NCBI GenBank assembly: GCA_021734165.1
Contig: JAIPJL010000021.1
Location: 1 to 35,795 of the forward strand
From: a bacterium
GTDB taxonomy: Bacteria; Electryoneota; AABM5-125-24; Hatepunaeales; Hatepunaeaceae
Direction of reading: 5' to 3'
DNA length: 35,795 bases
Positions 24,692 to 33,552 of the stretch are shown here, in pieces. Position 1 is the first letter of the stretch. Each line of letters begins with the position of its first letter. A program made the translations under genes and the position numbers. Below the pieces are notes generated by a model. That model saw only the letters and a program-made list of their open reading frames with translations, did no database searches and was not told the DNA's origin.

Positions 24692-27571
24692 TTATTCTAA
24701 TCCAATATTCACTATATGTACTTTATTTTTGAACAAATCCGGCAGTTGTTCTTTCAACCAGATGTGACGCTGTTCATGGCATGACATAATCAGCACCTGG
24801 TGATCATTTGATAATGGATCAAGAAAGAACTTCATGCCATTAAGAAATCTCTCATCATCAGCCATTGCAAGCGGTTCATCAAGCACTATCGGCAGTGTAT
24901 CTTTGGAAGTTCTCGATAAATATCTCGCTATTCCAAGTCTTACTGCGAGAAACACTTCATCACGAGCGCCTGATGAAAGTATATTTTCAAGTTCTTCTGA
25001 AAATATATCTTTATTTCTCCTGTTGTCAGTAATCCTGAAGGTCAGATTGTCATTGAATCTTATATTTGTATATGCGGGATTCAAAGCTTCCAATAAAGGG
25101 GTGGTCTCTTCTGATAAAGCAACCGCCCAGGAACCATAAACTTGCTGTGCGATCTCTTTCATTATTTCAATTGAAATTTCTATTTCGTCACGAAATGCCT
25201 TAGCACGCTGGATTTTTTCTTCAAGTTTATCTCTTTTTTCCAATAATTCGGGATATGTTGCCTGGTATTGATCATAAACAGCGCTTATACGGCGATTAAT
25301 TTCGTTTTTTTCCTCATTAAATGTTTCGATTTTTGCGATCTCGTTCTCTATTTTTTCCCTATAAAACTCTGTACTTTGTTTGGGAGTATCAGATTTTTCC
25401 ATATCTTTAAGTTTGTTTTGGAGGTAAACAAGTCGTTTTTCTTTTTCCGACAGGCTATCCTCTGAAATGACTTCACGTAATAACGGTGGTAATTTTTCTT
25501 GGTTGATGATCCGATATTCTCGATATTTTTCGAGAGCTTCTCTAAAGACTTCTACCGCTTCTGCAGGATTCAGATCACTTTCGATTCCGGAAAGTTTTAG
25601 AATATCTTTAATTCCCTGATAGCTTTCGTCTTTCTCATAAAGTAACTTTTCAATATCAGCATTCATCTGTTCTTTCAATGATAACAGAGACCGTATTTTC
25701 ACATTAAGATTGACCGCTACACGGCAGCGTTCAAGAAAATCGTGAATAGTATGAACAGCATCAGCCCCTTCAGGTGATTTTTTACCTGCTTTTTCGAAGA
25801 ATGGGCGCACCATTTCAATAGCTTCGAGTGCGTATTGAAGTGCAGTATCAAGTTCACGTTCAATATTTAGTAACGGTCTTATAAGCTCGTCAATTTGTTT
25901 AAACTCAGCGTATTCATTCAGTAATATATCAGTATTGTCAAAGCCAAGTTTGGTTGCGATCTGTTCAAGCTCATCGTTCATAATTTCCAATTTTTTTTGA
26001 GCTTCTTTTTCCTTGTTAACAACGACAGCAAGTTCCATATCAATTGAAGTAATTTCCGATGATCTTGGAGTTGCTGCGGAACTGTACATAGCAAATCCAA
26101 TTGCCATAGTGATAATACACAGACCGCCAAGCAGCAAACCATACCAGGCGCCGTGCGAGATTATCAGGGTAGTGCCTGCGATAATTGCTATTGCAGCAGC
26201 GCAGCTAAGAACCATTTTAGCTTTGCCGCGTTTACGATTGTTTGCGGAAATGCTTCTATCTTTACGTTCCTGTAGTGCGCCGCGTGCTGCCCGGCTGCTA
26301 CGATAAGCCTGTTCTTCCTCATCTGATTTCTTGCTGTACTCATTTACAAATTGAAGTTTATCATGATCAAGATTTTGAAACAAATCATTTCGATGTTCAT
26401 GATCATCTTTATTGTAACCCTCGTTCTGCATTTGCCGGTTTAATTGATTGCGTTCTTTTCGAATTTCAATAAACCTGCTACGTCTGTCATCAAGGCGTGA
26501 AACGGATGCTTCAAGCTCATGCAAGTCCTGCTCTGTGATTGCCTGAAGGTCTTCGTATGCAAAAGATTCCTTTTCAAGTTCTTTTAAAGGCTCAATTGCT
26601 CTGATTCCAAGGTCTTCTTCAAGTTTTACAATAGAAGTTGAAATATCGTTATAACTCGTTGTCAGGCTGATTAATGTTTCCCATTTATTTGCAGGGAATT
26701 CAGAATATATTTTTAGTTCTAACGAATCTTGCTCTAATAATTCAATTTTTCGTTGTATATCATTCTGATAATTCAATTGGGTGGTCAGTTCTTCTAATTC
26801 TGTTCTATCTGCAAAACGTTGATATTTGTCTTTTTTGTTATTTGCTTCATGCAAATTCCGTTCAATCTCAACTAATCTGGTACAATCAGGTTCAATTTCC
26901 ATTCGACGTCTGTCGAGTGATCTTATTTCATCATTAACCGAGTCTAGATCATTCTTAAATCTTTTGATTGTATTATCAATATTCAAACCGCTCGAAGTAG
27001 GGGAGAGGGGGTATTTTAGCAATGATTGCTGGAGTCTTTCTACTGCGGCGTCAGAGGTGATTTTTTCGTCTGCAACTGAAGCGATTTTCTGGACATGAGA
27101 CGTCAAATCGCCTGCCTTACGAATATAGGAGGCGTCTTCTTGTCTTAAATAGAAGCTCTTTAAAAAATTATCACATGAAAGTCCCAGTAAATCTTCACCG
27201 ATGTGGTACTTTCCACGACCTTTGTGATAATGGGCGCTTAAGTCCTTTTCATTGTTGAGATCAATGACTTTTACGGAATTACTATTGAAATCACGTTCTA
27301 TCCTCCAGTGCACATCCTCAGCAACAAAATCCAGAATGAAACCAAATTCATTCGGATTTAACCAAGGGAGGACATGTTTATAGTGCGGACGCTTGGTGTT
27401 TGATTTCCGGTTGTCAGTCTCAATGCCATAGAAGGCGGCAAGCAACACATCAACCAAAGTTGATTTTCCCGCTTCGTTATCAGCAATAACCAGGTTGAGC
27501 TTATCTTTAGTAAATTTAACACTGGTTCTTAAGCAGCCAAAACCGCGTATATCAAGTGATTCGAAGTACAA
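24692..27571 (-). CDS. SbcC/Rad50-type ATPase with central membrane helices (YhaN-like)
   Basis: A 959-residue SMC-like ATPase. The Walker A region is ADNEAGKST (residues 30-38); two long coiled-coil arms follow (about 180-450 and 500-820); the signature LSSGARDEV lies near 867 and Walker B LPIVLDEP near 895. Unlike SbcC it lacks a clear CxxC zinc hook. Instead the apex (about 451-496) has two adjacent hydrophobic helices, a feature of the YhaN group. It works with the neighbouring SbcD-type nuclease. The TTG start (27571) has AAGGA five bases upstream; the N-terminus MYFESLDIRGFG is as expected. It heads the minus-strand operon and is divergent from a metallophosphoesterase. Confidence 0.88.
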   Translation of the reverse strand: MYFESLDIRGFGCLRTSVKFTKDKLNLVIADNEAGKSTLVDVLLAAFYGIETDNRKSNTKRPHYKHVLPWLNPNEFGFILDFVAEDVHWRIERDFNSNSVKVIDLNNEKDLSAHYHKGRGKYHIGEDLLGLSCDNFLKSFYLRQEDASYIRKAGDLTSHVQKIASVADEKITSDAAVERLQQSLLKYPLSPTSSGLNIDNTIKRFKNDLDSVNDEIRSLDRRRMEIEPDCTRLVEIERNLHEANNKKDKYQRFADRTELEELTTQLNYQNDIQRKIELLEQDSLELKIYSEFPANKWETLISLTTSYNDISTSIVKLEEDLGIRAIEPLKELEKESFAYEDLQAITEQDLHELEASVSRLDDRRSRFIEIRKERNQLNRQMQNEGYNKDDHEHRNDLFQNLDHDKLQFVNEYSKKSDEEEQAYRSSRAARGALQERKDRSISANNRKRGKAKMVLSCAAAIAIIAGTTLIISHGAWYGLLLGGLCIITMAIGFAMYSSAATPRSSEITSIDMELAVVVNKEKEAQKKLEIMNDELEQIATKLGFDNTDILLNEYAEFKQIDELIRPLLNIERELDTALQYALEAIEMVRPFFEKAGKKSPEGADAVHTIHDFLERCRVAVNLNVKIRSLLSLKEQMNADIEKLLYEKDESYQGIKDILKLSGIESDLNPAEAVEVFREALEKYREYRIINQEKLPPLLREVISEDSLSEKEKRLVYLQNKLKDMEKSDTPKQSTEFYREKIENEIAKIETFNEEKNEINRRISAVYDQYQATYPELLEKRDKLEEKIQRAKAFRDEIEISIEIMKEIAQQVYGSWAVALSEETTPLLEALNPAYTNIRFNDNLTFRITDNRRNKDIFSEELENILSSGARDEVFLAVRLGIARYLSRTSKDTLPIVLDEPLAMADDERFLNGMKFFLDPLSNDHQVLIMSCHEQRHIWLKEQLPDLFKNKVHIVNIGLE

Positions 27572-27791
27572 GCTAATCCTTATATTTGTTCAAGTTAATA
27601 ATAAGCTAATTTTGTGTTATAGGCAACATTGTTATCAGTATTTTAAATTGTGAAATGGATTTGTTAGCTTAAAAGGCGTTTTCATAAGTAGGTTATTATA
27701 CTAATAAGACAAATACGGTATATTTAATATAGTATTTTTATCGATGATTTTGTATTATTAGTTTGTTCATCTCAATTTCAGGAGAAACAAA
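27572..27791. promoter_or_regulatory. Divergent intergenic region between sbcC-like and phosphoesterase genes
   Basis: This 220-base AT-rich stretch must hold the promoters of both divergent units. I see no clean sigma-70 pair that I would stake a call on. An 8-bp inverted repeat (taagctaa at 27602-27609, ttagctta at 27664-27671) is the only symmetric element noticed. Confidence 0.4.
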
Positions 27792-28610
27792 ATGGCGCGA
27801 TTCATCTATATCTTGACTATTCTTCTATTGACTCCTTTGGTTGTGTTCAGCGAAACAGATAAAACAGATAAACCTTCGGAGTGCGTTGTTATATATGGTG
27901 ATTCCCGTACTCATCACGATAAACATCGACAGGTTGTTGAAGCTTTCATGCAGTTCAAACCGAAGGCTGTCATACACACAGGAGACTTAGTGCATCATGG
28001 TGAAAATGAAGAGGAATGGAAAATATTCAATCAGATAACTGAACCGGTTCGGGAAAAATCAGGACTTCTACCGGCAAGAGGTAATCATGACAGTGATATT
28101 GATCTCTATGTTAATAATTTTGAACTCCCTAACAATGAGCTATGGTATTCAGTAGATAGAAACGACATTCATTTTATTTTCCTCGATAGTAATCTTGATT
28201 TAAGCGATTCAAGTGAACAGTATCAATGGCTTGTCTCAGACTTTCGACAGAATAAAGCAAAATTCACTTCTGTAATTCTTCATCATCCTTTGTTTACAAC
28301 CGGACATCATCCTGAAGACGAGAAGGGGGTTAGATCTGCATTATTACCACTATTCAAGGAATACGGCGTTGATATTACTTTTGCAGGTCATAACCACCAA
28401 TACGAAAGATCATTTTACGATGGGATTTATCATATAGTTACAGGCGGCGGGGGTGCTCCATTGTACGAAAAGGAAAGGGAAAGTCCTTACAGTCAGATAA
28501 GCTTCAGCAAGCTGCATTTTTGTACATTGGAGGTAATCGAAGGGAAACTGGTCTTCAAAGCTTGGGATGTTAATTCGGAAATAATTGATAGTGTTATTGT
28601 GAATGAATAG
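27792..28610 (+). CDS. Secreted calcineurin-like metallophosphoesterase
   Basis: A 272-residue protein with a signal peptide (about 1-20, ending VVFS-ET) and a full metallophosphoesterase domain: Asp37 (YGDSRT), Asp65 (HTGDLVHHG), Asn98-His99-Asp100 (GNHD), the paired His of 'LHHPLFTTGHH' near 168 and 'GHNHQYERS' near 200. The YERS motif and overall layout resemble purple acid phosphatase-like enzymes without their N-terminal fibronectin domain. It is probably periplasmic or secreted and acts on phosphate esters of unknown identity. AGGAG lies seven bases before the ATG. It stands alone, divergent from the sbcC-like gene and convergent with aspS. Confidence 0.88.
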   Translation: MARFIYILTILLLTPLVVFSETDKTDKPSECVVIYGDSRTHHDKHRQVVEAFMQFKPKAVIHTGDLVHHGENEEEWKIFNQITEPVREKSGLLPARGNHDSDIDLYVNNFELPNNELWYSVDRNDIHFIFLDSNLDLSDSSEQYQWLVSDFRQNKAKFTSVILHHPLFTTGHHPEDEKGVRSALLPLFKEYGVDITFAGHNHQYERSFYDGIYHIVTGGGGAPLYEKERESPYSQISFSKLHFCTLEVIEGKLVFKAWDVNSEIIDSVIVNE

Positions 28611-28660
28611 TGGTTTGTTTTTGCTAAGTATAAATCTATGTAATTTCTAACTGCCAAGTT

Positions 28661-28691
28661 ACGCTTCATCCGCTGAAAACGGATGAAGCGT
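28661..28691. terminator. Bidirectional hairpin between convergent genes
   Basis: A perfect 12-bp stem (acgcttcatccg at 28661-28672 with cggatgaagcgt at 28680-28691) and a 7-base loop lie between the phosphoesterase and the convergent aspS gene. There is no strong T-run on either side, but position and perfection support a shared terminator. Confidence 0.65.
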
Positions 28692-28707
28692 TAAAGATGA
28701 CAGTAAA

Positions 28708-30483
28708 TCAGGCTGTTTTATTATTCTGCTTACCAATGATTTTCAAACCTAACTCAGCAAGTTGCTCATCATCTATGGGTGAAGGCGCTCCGTCCATCAA
28801 TGAGGAAGCAACGTTAGTTTTAGGAAACGCTATAATATCACGGATAGATGACTCACCGGCTAACATCATAACCAGTCGGTCAAATCCCAGCGCTATCCCA
28901 CCGTGAGGGGGTGTTCCGAAACTTAATGCCTCTAATAAGAATCCAAAGCGTTTGTTTGCCTCATCTCTATTGATATTGATAGCCTTAAAAACCTTACGTT
29001 GAACTTCCGGATCGTGGATCCGTATGCTTCCGGATCCCATCTCTACTCCATTTAACACCAAATCGTAAGCCCGACAGATTACTTTTTCAGGTTCTGTCGT
29101 TAGTTTATCAATGTCGCTGTCTATAGGAGCGGTGAAAGCGTGATGAACAGGCGTTAGTCCTCCGGTTTCTTCGTCAGGTTCAAATAGCGGTGGGTTTACA
29201 ACCCAGCAGAATTTCAGTTCCTTATCGGGTATTAAATCCCAACCTTGCGCAAGCTGTCTCCTTAGTCGTCCTAATGCAATAAGCGTGTCATTTACCGGGC
29301 CAGCTGCAAACATCAACAAATCACCGGATCCGGCGTTCATATACTTACAGAGTTCAGTTTGTTTTTCAGTCGAAAACAACTTACCGATGATACCCTTCAA
29401 GCCATCTTCGGCAAATGGCACAGTCAGTAGTCCTGCCAGACCATAATCCCGGGCAGACTCCTCTAACTTTTCACGTTCTTTGCGTGATAGGTTTCCTTTA
29501 CCTTCAGCAAGGATTCCGAACACTCCACCATTATTATCCAATACACTCTCGAAAGCCTTAAAACCGGAATCTTTGAAGTATTCATCAGCACGTCGGATCC
29601 GCAGCTTATATCGTAGATCGGGCGCGTCACTTCCGTATTGATTTACTGCATCGAAATAGTTTATTCTAAGAAACGGAGTAGTGATTTCTAAACCGATTGT
29701 ATCCTTGACAAGGCGTTTCATCATTGCTTCACCAAGCTCATAGACGTCATTTTCGTCAACAAATGACATCTCAACATCAATTTGAGTAAATTCAGGCTGG
29801 CGATCTTTACGTAAATCTTCATCGCGAAAACAGTAAGCGAGCTGGAAATATTTATCAATACCTCCGACCATTAAAACTTGTTTATATAATTGAGGTGATT
29901 GTGGTAGTGAATAAAATGATCCGTGATGAATTCTGCTTGGAACTATAAAATCTCTTGCGCCTTCAGGAGTACTGCGAATAAGAAATGGAGTACTTACTTC
30001 TAAAAAACCTTGCTCATCGTGGAAACGACGAACAGATTGCATGGCTTTATGTCTGATTTCAAGGTTACGAATCATTCTTGGACGTCTGAGATCAAGACAG
30101 CGATAGCGAAGTTTTAATTCCTCGTTTGGTTCCTGATCATCTTCAACGCTCAATGGAAGCGCTGCCGCTCTGCTCAACACTGTAATCCTATCAGCGGTAA
30201 CTTCAACTTCACCGGTTGCCATTTGCCTGTTTATCATTCCATCAGGTCTGTTTCTGACAGAACCTTCAATCAGGACAACATCTTCAGTATGAAGGCCTCG
30301 AGCTTGTTGTGCCAAATCCTCAGATTTATCGAAGACTATCTGAGTTTTACCGTATCTGTCACGTAGATCGAAAAAATATAATCCGCCTAAGTCTCTGTTG
30401 CGTGAAACCCAACCCGCAAGTTTCACTGATTGTCCGGTATTTTTGGTTTTTAATTCACCGCAATTATGTGTACGTAATGCCAT
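28708..30483 (-). CDS. aspS: Aspartyl-tRNA synthetase
   Basis: Bacterial-type AspRS of 591 residues: N-terminal anticodon-binding OB fold ('GELKTKNTGQSVKLAGWVSRNRDLGGLYFFDLRDRYG'), class II core, a GAD insertion domain (about 285-400) and motif 3 'GIALGFDRLVMMLAGESSIRDIIAFPKT' near the end. It charges tRNA-Asp, possibly also tRNA-Asn in organisms lacking AsnRS. An open frame extends 20 codons further upstream, but those codons lie across a terminator hairpin. The ATG at 30483 gives the canonical N-terminus MALRTHNCGEL and is the true start. Only a weak GGA precedes it. Confidence 0.96.
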   Translation of the reverse strand: MALRTHNCGELKTKNTGQSVKLAGWVSRNRDLGGLYFFDLRDRYGKTQIVFDKSEDLAQQARGLHTEDVVLIEGSVRNRPDGMINRQMATGEVEVTADRITVLSRAAALPLSVEDDQEPNEELKLRYRCLDLRRPRMIRNLEIRHKAMQSVRRFHDEQGFLEVSTPFLIRSTPEGARDFIVPSRIHHGSFYSLPQSPQLYKQVLMVGGIDKYFQLAYCFRDEDLRKDRQPEFTQIDVEMSFVDENDVYELGEAMMKRLVKDTIGLEITTPFLRINYFDAVNQYGSDAPDLRYKLRIRRADEYFKDSGFKAFESVLDNNGGVFGILAEGKGNLSRKEREKLEESARDYGLAGLLTVPFAEDGLKGIIGKLFSTEKQTELCKYMNAGSGDLLMFAAGPVNDTLIALGRLRRQLAQGWDLIPDKELKFCWVVNPPLFEPDEETGGLTPVHHAFTAPIDSDIDKLTTEPEKVICRAYDLVLNGVEMGSGSIRIHDPEVQRKVFKAININRDEANKRFGFLLEALSFGTPPHGGIALGFDRLVMMLAGESSIRDIIAFPKTNVASSLMDGAPSPIDDEQLAELGLKIIGKQNNKTA

Positions 30484-30500
30484 GTTAATTCCATTTAAAG

Positions 30501-30526
30501 AAAAAAGGGCTGTCGTAAGACAGCCC
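30501..30526 (-). terminator. Intrinsic terminator of the ExbB-ExbD-TonB-like operon
   Basis: On the minus strand, an 8-bp perfect stem (gggctgtc/gacagccc, 30526-30507) with a 4-base loop is followed by six Ts (30506-30501). It lies about 40 bases after the stop of the TonB-like gene and 17 bases before the aspS ATG, separating the two units. Confidence 0.9.
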
Positions 30527-30564
30527 CATTTATAATTTCGCATTACTGCGTTCAGAAGCAGTCT

Positions 30565-31599
30565 CTATTCGAAGATGAACGTAGCTCCAGCAGTTACATC
30601 ACCGTCAGATTCTGCAATTGGATCAAATCTCCATTGCATAATGATATTTTTTATGCAATTTTCAACATCTTTTTGTAACGGGTTGCGACCCCAATCACTC
30701 TTACGGAAGCGAACTCTTGTTACATCACCGGCAGGAGCAATTGTAAACTCAATAACAACCTGACCTTTAAGGTTGGAATCACGACGCTTGTAAGTCCAGT
30801 AGCAGTACTGTACCGCATTTTTGTTGCTTGAAACAATGTTTCCGATAGCTGCCTGGCTACGCTGCTTTTTCTTGGAACCCTTGCCTCGTGAAGTTACCGA
30901 ACGCTTATTTAATTTAAGAGGAGCTTCGTTAAGCATAGCTGAGAGGTTATCAGGGTTGGAAAGGAATCCTCTAAGATCACCGAGTGAGATGTCACCAATG
31001 TCACCAGTTGCGGCGCCGCCACCACGAGCGCTTTTGACCTTAGCTGCAGCATCAGCGCCACCAACGATTGCAAGAGCGCCTTTCAAATCTACCCCACCAC
31101 CTCCACCATCAGATAAACCGACAGCAGCTCCTGCTGCAGCGCCACTGCGCCTTGAACTTCTTCTGCTCCGTGCAGTTGGTCCACCAAGTATCTTGATTCG
31201 ATTAGCAATTGCTTGTTTGCGAGCTTCAGCAACAGCGGCACGAGCAGCTTTTGCTGATTCTCTTTGGGCACGTCTATCTTCTGCAGAAACCTGTACAACT
31301 TCGTCTGTAGCTTCCTCTGCAACTTCTGTTTCGTCACCCGTAGTAACATTGGAAGCTCCAGTGGAACTTTCCTCTGCAACTGTTTCGACTACCTTCTTCT
31401 CGACCTGAATACGGAAAATCGCCTGGTTGAACTTTTCGACTTGCTCAGCAGAAAGTGGAACAAGGGGTTTTGTCTGTAGATAGTAAACAGTTGAGTTTAT
31501 AACTAAAAATGTTAGGAACCAGATAATTAAAAACGTAAAATCAGCATCACGCCAAAAACGCCGTTCTAATTCCTTTGGAAATGTCATTACCTGAGCCAT
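30565..31599 (-). CDS. TonB-like energy transducer (AgmX/PglI C-terminal domain)
   Basis: A 344-residue inner-membrane protein with one N-terminal membrane helix (about 23-41), a long Ala/Glu/Arg/Lys-rich linker (about 60-220, with a Gly-rich stretch) and a C-terminal domain (about 250-344) of the AgmX/PglI TonB-like type: 'V--CY-TYKRRDSNLKGQVVIEFTIAPAGDVT-V---KSDWG---L---V-NCIKNII-QWRF'. The two Cys in this domain are usual for the family. Such proteins transmit proton-motive force from ExbB/ExbD to the outer membrane; in myxobacteria AgmX is tied to gliding. It is the last gene of the operon, directly following the second exbD. It lacks the Pro-rich spacer typical of TonB. Confidence 0.88.
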   Translation of the reverse strand: MAQVMTFPKELERRFWRDADFTFLIIWFLTFLVINSTVYYLQTKPLVPLSAEQVEKFNQAIFRIQVEKKVVETVAEESSTGASNVTTGDETEVAEEATDEVVQVSAEDRRAQRESAKAARAAVAEARKQAIANRIKILGGPTARSRRSSRRSGAAAGAAVGLSDGGGGGVDLKGALAIVGGADAAAKVKSARGGGAATGDIGDISLGDLRGFLSNPDNLSAMLNEAPLKLNKRSVTSRGKGSKKKQRSQAAIGNIVSSNKNAVQYCYWTYKRRDSNLKGQVVIEFTIAPAGDVTRVRFRKSDWGRNPLQKDVENCIKNIIMQWRFDPIAESDGDVTAGATFIFE

Positions 31600-31608
31600 A
31601 GAGTCCTC

Positions 31609-32094
31609 TCAGGAGCTTTGCTTTAAAATTACGAAATCAATCACATCGTACTCTGATTGTCCACAAGTATTTATCACCTTCAGCAGCCAGTCATAAGGAA
31701 CCGATTTATCACATTGAATGGTAACAATTCCGTTAAATGGAATCCCCGCTTTTTCATCAAACGCTTTTTGATTGGTTAAAAAAGCTTCCAAACCTGGTAA
31801 TATAACATTTGAAGCATTATCGAGTTCATTAGCAGGAGATATTACCCTTGGTGTGGATTCCATATCCTCCATAACTCCGTTAGGTGAAATAAGTATTGCC
31901 AGTTTTTTCTCTGGCTCCACCTTACGAGCGCCTTCGGGGAGTTCGAGGTATTGAGAAGGTCTAACCATAGCGCCTGATGTGGACATTGATTTAATAAGAA
32001 ACAATAAAATTATTGTCATCATGTCCATCATCGAGTTCAGAGTCAGCGCAGCCTTCTCCTTTTTTTTGTATTTGCTAGATGGTGCGTATGCCAT
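31609..32094 (-). CDS. ExbD/TolR-family protein, second copy
   Basis: A 161-residue protein with a short cytoplasmic N-terminus, one membrane helix (about 17-37) carrying the conserved Asp in LNSMMDMMTIILLFLI, and a periplasmic domain ending 'VPYDWLLKVINTCGQSEYDVIDFVILK', the usual ExbD/TolR fold signature. The membrane Asp is the proton-handling residue in this family. It lies between the first exbD and the TonB-like gene (9-base gap to the latter). Two different ExbD proteins in one unit suggest a mixed dimer inside the ExbB pentamer (inference). Confidence 0.9.
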   Translation of the reverse strand: MAYAPSSKYKKKEKAALTLNSMMDMMTIILLFLIKSMSTSGAMVRPSQYLELPEGARKVEPEKKLAILISPNGVMEDMESTPRVISPANELDNASNVILPGLEAFLTNQKAFDEKAGIPFNGIVTIQCDKSVPYDWLLKVINTCGQSEYDVIDFVILKQSS

Positions 32095-32172
32095 CTTAAT
32101 TTGCCTCTATATTATAAGGAAGTGAAAGGAATACAAAATCCAATCTAAACGATAAGCTCTGGTATTTATCGT

Positions 32173-32796
32173 TTACTGGAACTGTCTAAGTTCCGTTAAT
32201 GGAAACAGTTCTTTCGATTCATCCCCTAATTTGAACCTGCAAACATCCATGATATCAACGATGCTCTGGAAAGGCGTCTTTCCTAATGCAGTGATTTTTA
32301 CCTGGCGTCCGTCTTCAACTCTATATGTCTTAAATGTTTCGTACTTCTGAGTTTCTTCATTCAAAACAGAATCAATGCCGGTCGGTTCACCAACTTCTCG
32401 AGTTTTGATGCTGTAGAGGCTGTCATTCAAAATTCTGAAATTATAGTTTCCATTAGGAGCTGCTGGAATTTCAAAGAAATGTTCTCCTAAATCCAGCTTG
32501 TTGTACATACTGACCTGAATGACGCCATCTTCATGAAGATTAACGAGAAGATCAAGTTTGAGATTTTTTTCTTCATCAGTGTTCTCTTCGTCATCCCCAC
32601 CACCTCCACCACCACTATCATCTGCTGCCTCTGCAGGTGGTTTGTACTCAAGAAGCGCAATATCTGAAAGCTGAGCAACCTGAAGCAGAACCGGTATAAG
32701 AACAACCATTAAACTCATAATGGGAGTCAGGTCTGGCTCAGGTGGTTTTTCCCCTCCTTCACGTCTCTTAGAAGGTAGGTTAATCTTCTTCAGCAC
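32173..32796 (-). CDS. ExbD/TolR-family protein with acidic-glycine insertion
   Basis: A 207-residue ExbD-like protein, longer than the usual 130-150. The membrane helix (about 22-44) holds the conserved Asp in PDLTPIMSLMVVLIPVLLQ. The periplasmic part includes an unusual run of Gly and Asp/Glu (about 60-78) before the domain, and ends 'GKTPFQSIVDIMDVCRFKLGDESKELFP', the standard ExbD C-terminal helix and strand. The start is GTG at 32796, immediately after the exbB stop with GGAG upstream, so translation is coupled. A 78-base gap separates it from the second exbD. Confidence 0.88.
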   Translation of the reverse strand: MLKKINLPSKRREGGEKPPEPDLTPIMSLMVVLIPVLLQVAQLSDIALLEYKPPAEAADDSGGGGGGDDEENTDEEKNLKLDLLVNLHEDGVIQVSMYNKLDLGEHFFEIPAAPNGNYNFRILNDSLYSIKTREVGEPTGIDSVLNEETQKYETFKTYRVEDGRQVKITALGKTPFQSIVDIMDVCRFKLGDESKELFPLTELRQFQ

Positions 32797-33441
32797 TTAT
32801 CTTGCTCCGGTAAGCAAATGTACTAATTTAACAGAATATTCATCGATGTCATCAATGATAGCCTGTGTCTTATTAGATATAAATGTATGCGCTATAATGG
32901 CAGGGATAGCGACACACAAACCCCACATAGTTGTGTACATAGCTACAGAAATACCCTGAGTTAACGCAGCCTGTCCGCCACCAGCAGCGCCAGCGGCTGC
33001 GAATGACTGAATTAGACCAAAGATCGTACCTAACAGACCGGTCAATGTACCGATATTACCAAGTATTGCCAACCAGTTAGTGTGTAACTGAAGTTTAGGC
33101 ATTACTTCAAGAGAAGCTTCATCAACTGCGTCCTGAATTGAACGAAAGTCTATCATTTCACTGCGATCAGCAACGGTTAAAGCTCTTAGAAATACATGTG
33201 GTAGAGATTTTTGACCGGCAGATTTACACAGCGCCATAGCTTTCTTAAAATCACCGGCAGAAACCAGTTTCTGGATTTCAGCCATGAATCGCTTGGCATT
33301 GATGTTGGATCTAGCCCAGATGAATATCACTCTTTCAATGATTATTGCTATTACAGCAATTAAAAAGAAGAGGATAATCCACATGAACATAAAACCGCTA
33401 CTTTCCGTACTGAATTGGTGGAAAAGTTCAGACCAATTCAA
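32797..33441 (-). CDS. MotA/TolQ/ExbB proton channel protein
   Basis: A 214-residue protein with three membrane helices: about 16-40, about 120-145 and about 155-180. The conserved ExbB/TolQ core 'LAILGNIGTLTGLLGTIFGLIQSF...QGISVAMYTTMWGLCVAIPAIIAH' is complete. It forms the pentameric stator channel around an ExbD dimer in the inner membrane. The TTG start has a clear GGAGG five bases upstream (33451-33447). It is followed without a gap by the first exbD; 111 bases separate it from the small secreted protein upstream. Confidence 0.93.
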   Translation of the reverse strand: MNWSELFHQFSTESSGFMFMWIILFFLIAVIAIIIERVIFIWARSNINAKRFMAEIQKLVSAGDFKKAMALCKSAGQKSLPHVFLRALTVADRSEMIDFRSIQDAVDEASLEVMPKLQLHTNWLAILGNIGTLTGLLGTIFGLIQSFAAAGAAGGGQAALTQGISVAMYTTMWGLCVAIPAIIAHTFISNKTQAIIDDIDEYSVKLVHLLTGAR

Positions 33442-33552
33442 GGTTGCCTCCGAACGTTAGATCTTTACGAAAATCACGCATAACAGCGTTTAGTTAATTT
33501 CAATAGTGAATAATCAGTGTTGACTTGCAAAACTAATTAGTCGGAAATATAG

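Noticed and set aside
27602-27671. 8-bp inverted repeat in the sbcC/phosphoesterase gap as an operator
   Set aside because: Arms are 54 bases apart and AT-rich; not distinguishable from chance.
30484-30543. 20-codon upstream extension of aspS
   Set aside because: It crosses the intrinsic terminator of the preceding operon, and the canonical AspRS N-terminus begins at 30483.
30821-31408. 195-residue plus-strand open frame opposite the TonB-like gene
   Set aside because: Arises from the Ala/Gly-rich linker on the other strand; low-complexity Ala/Pro/Ser translation.
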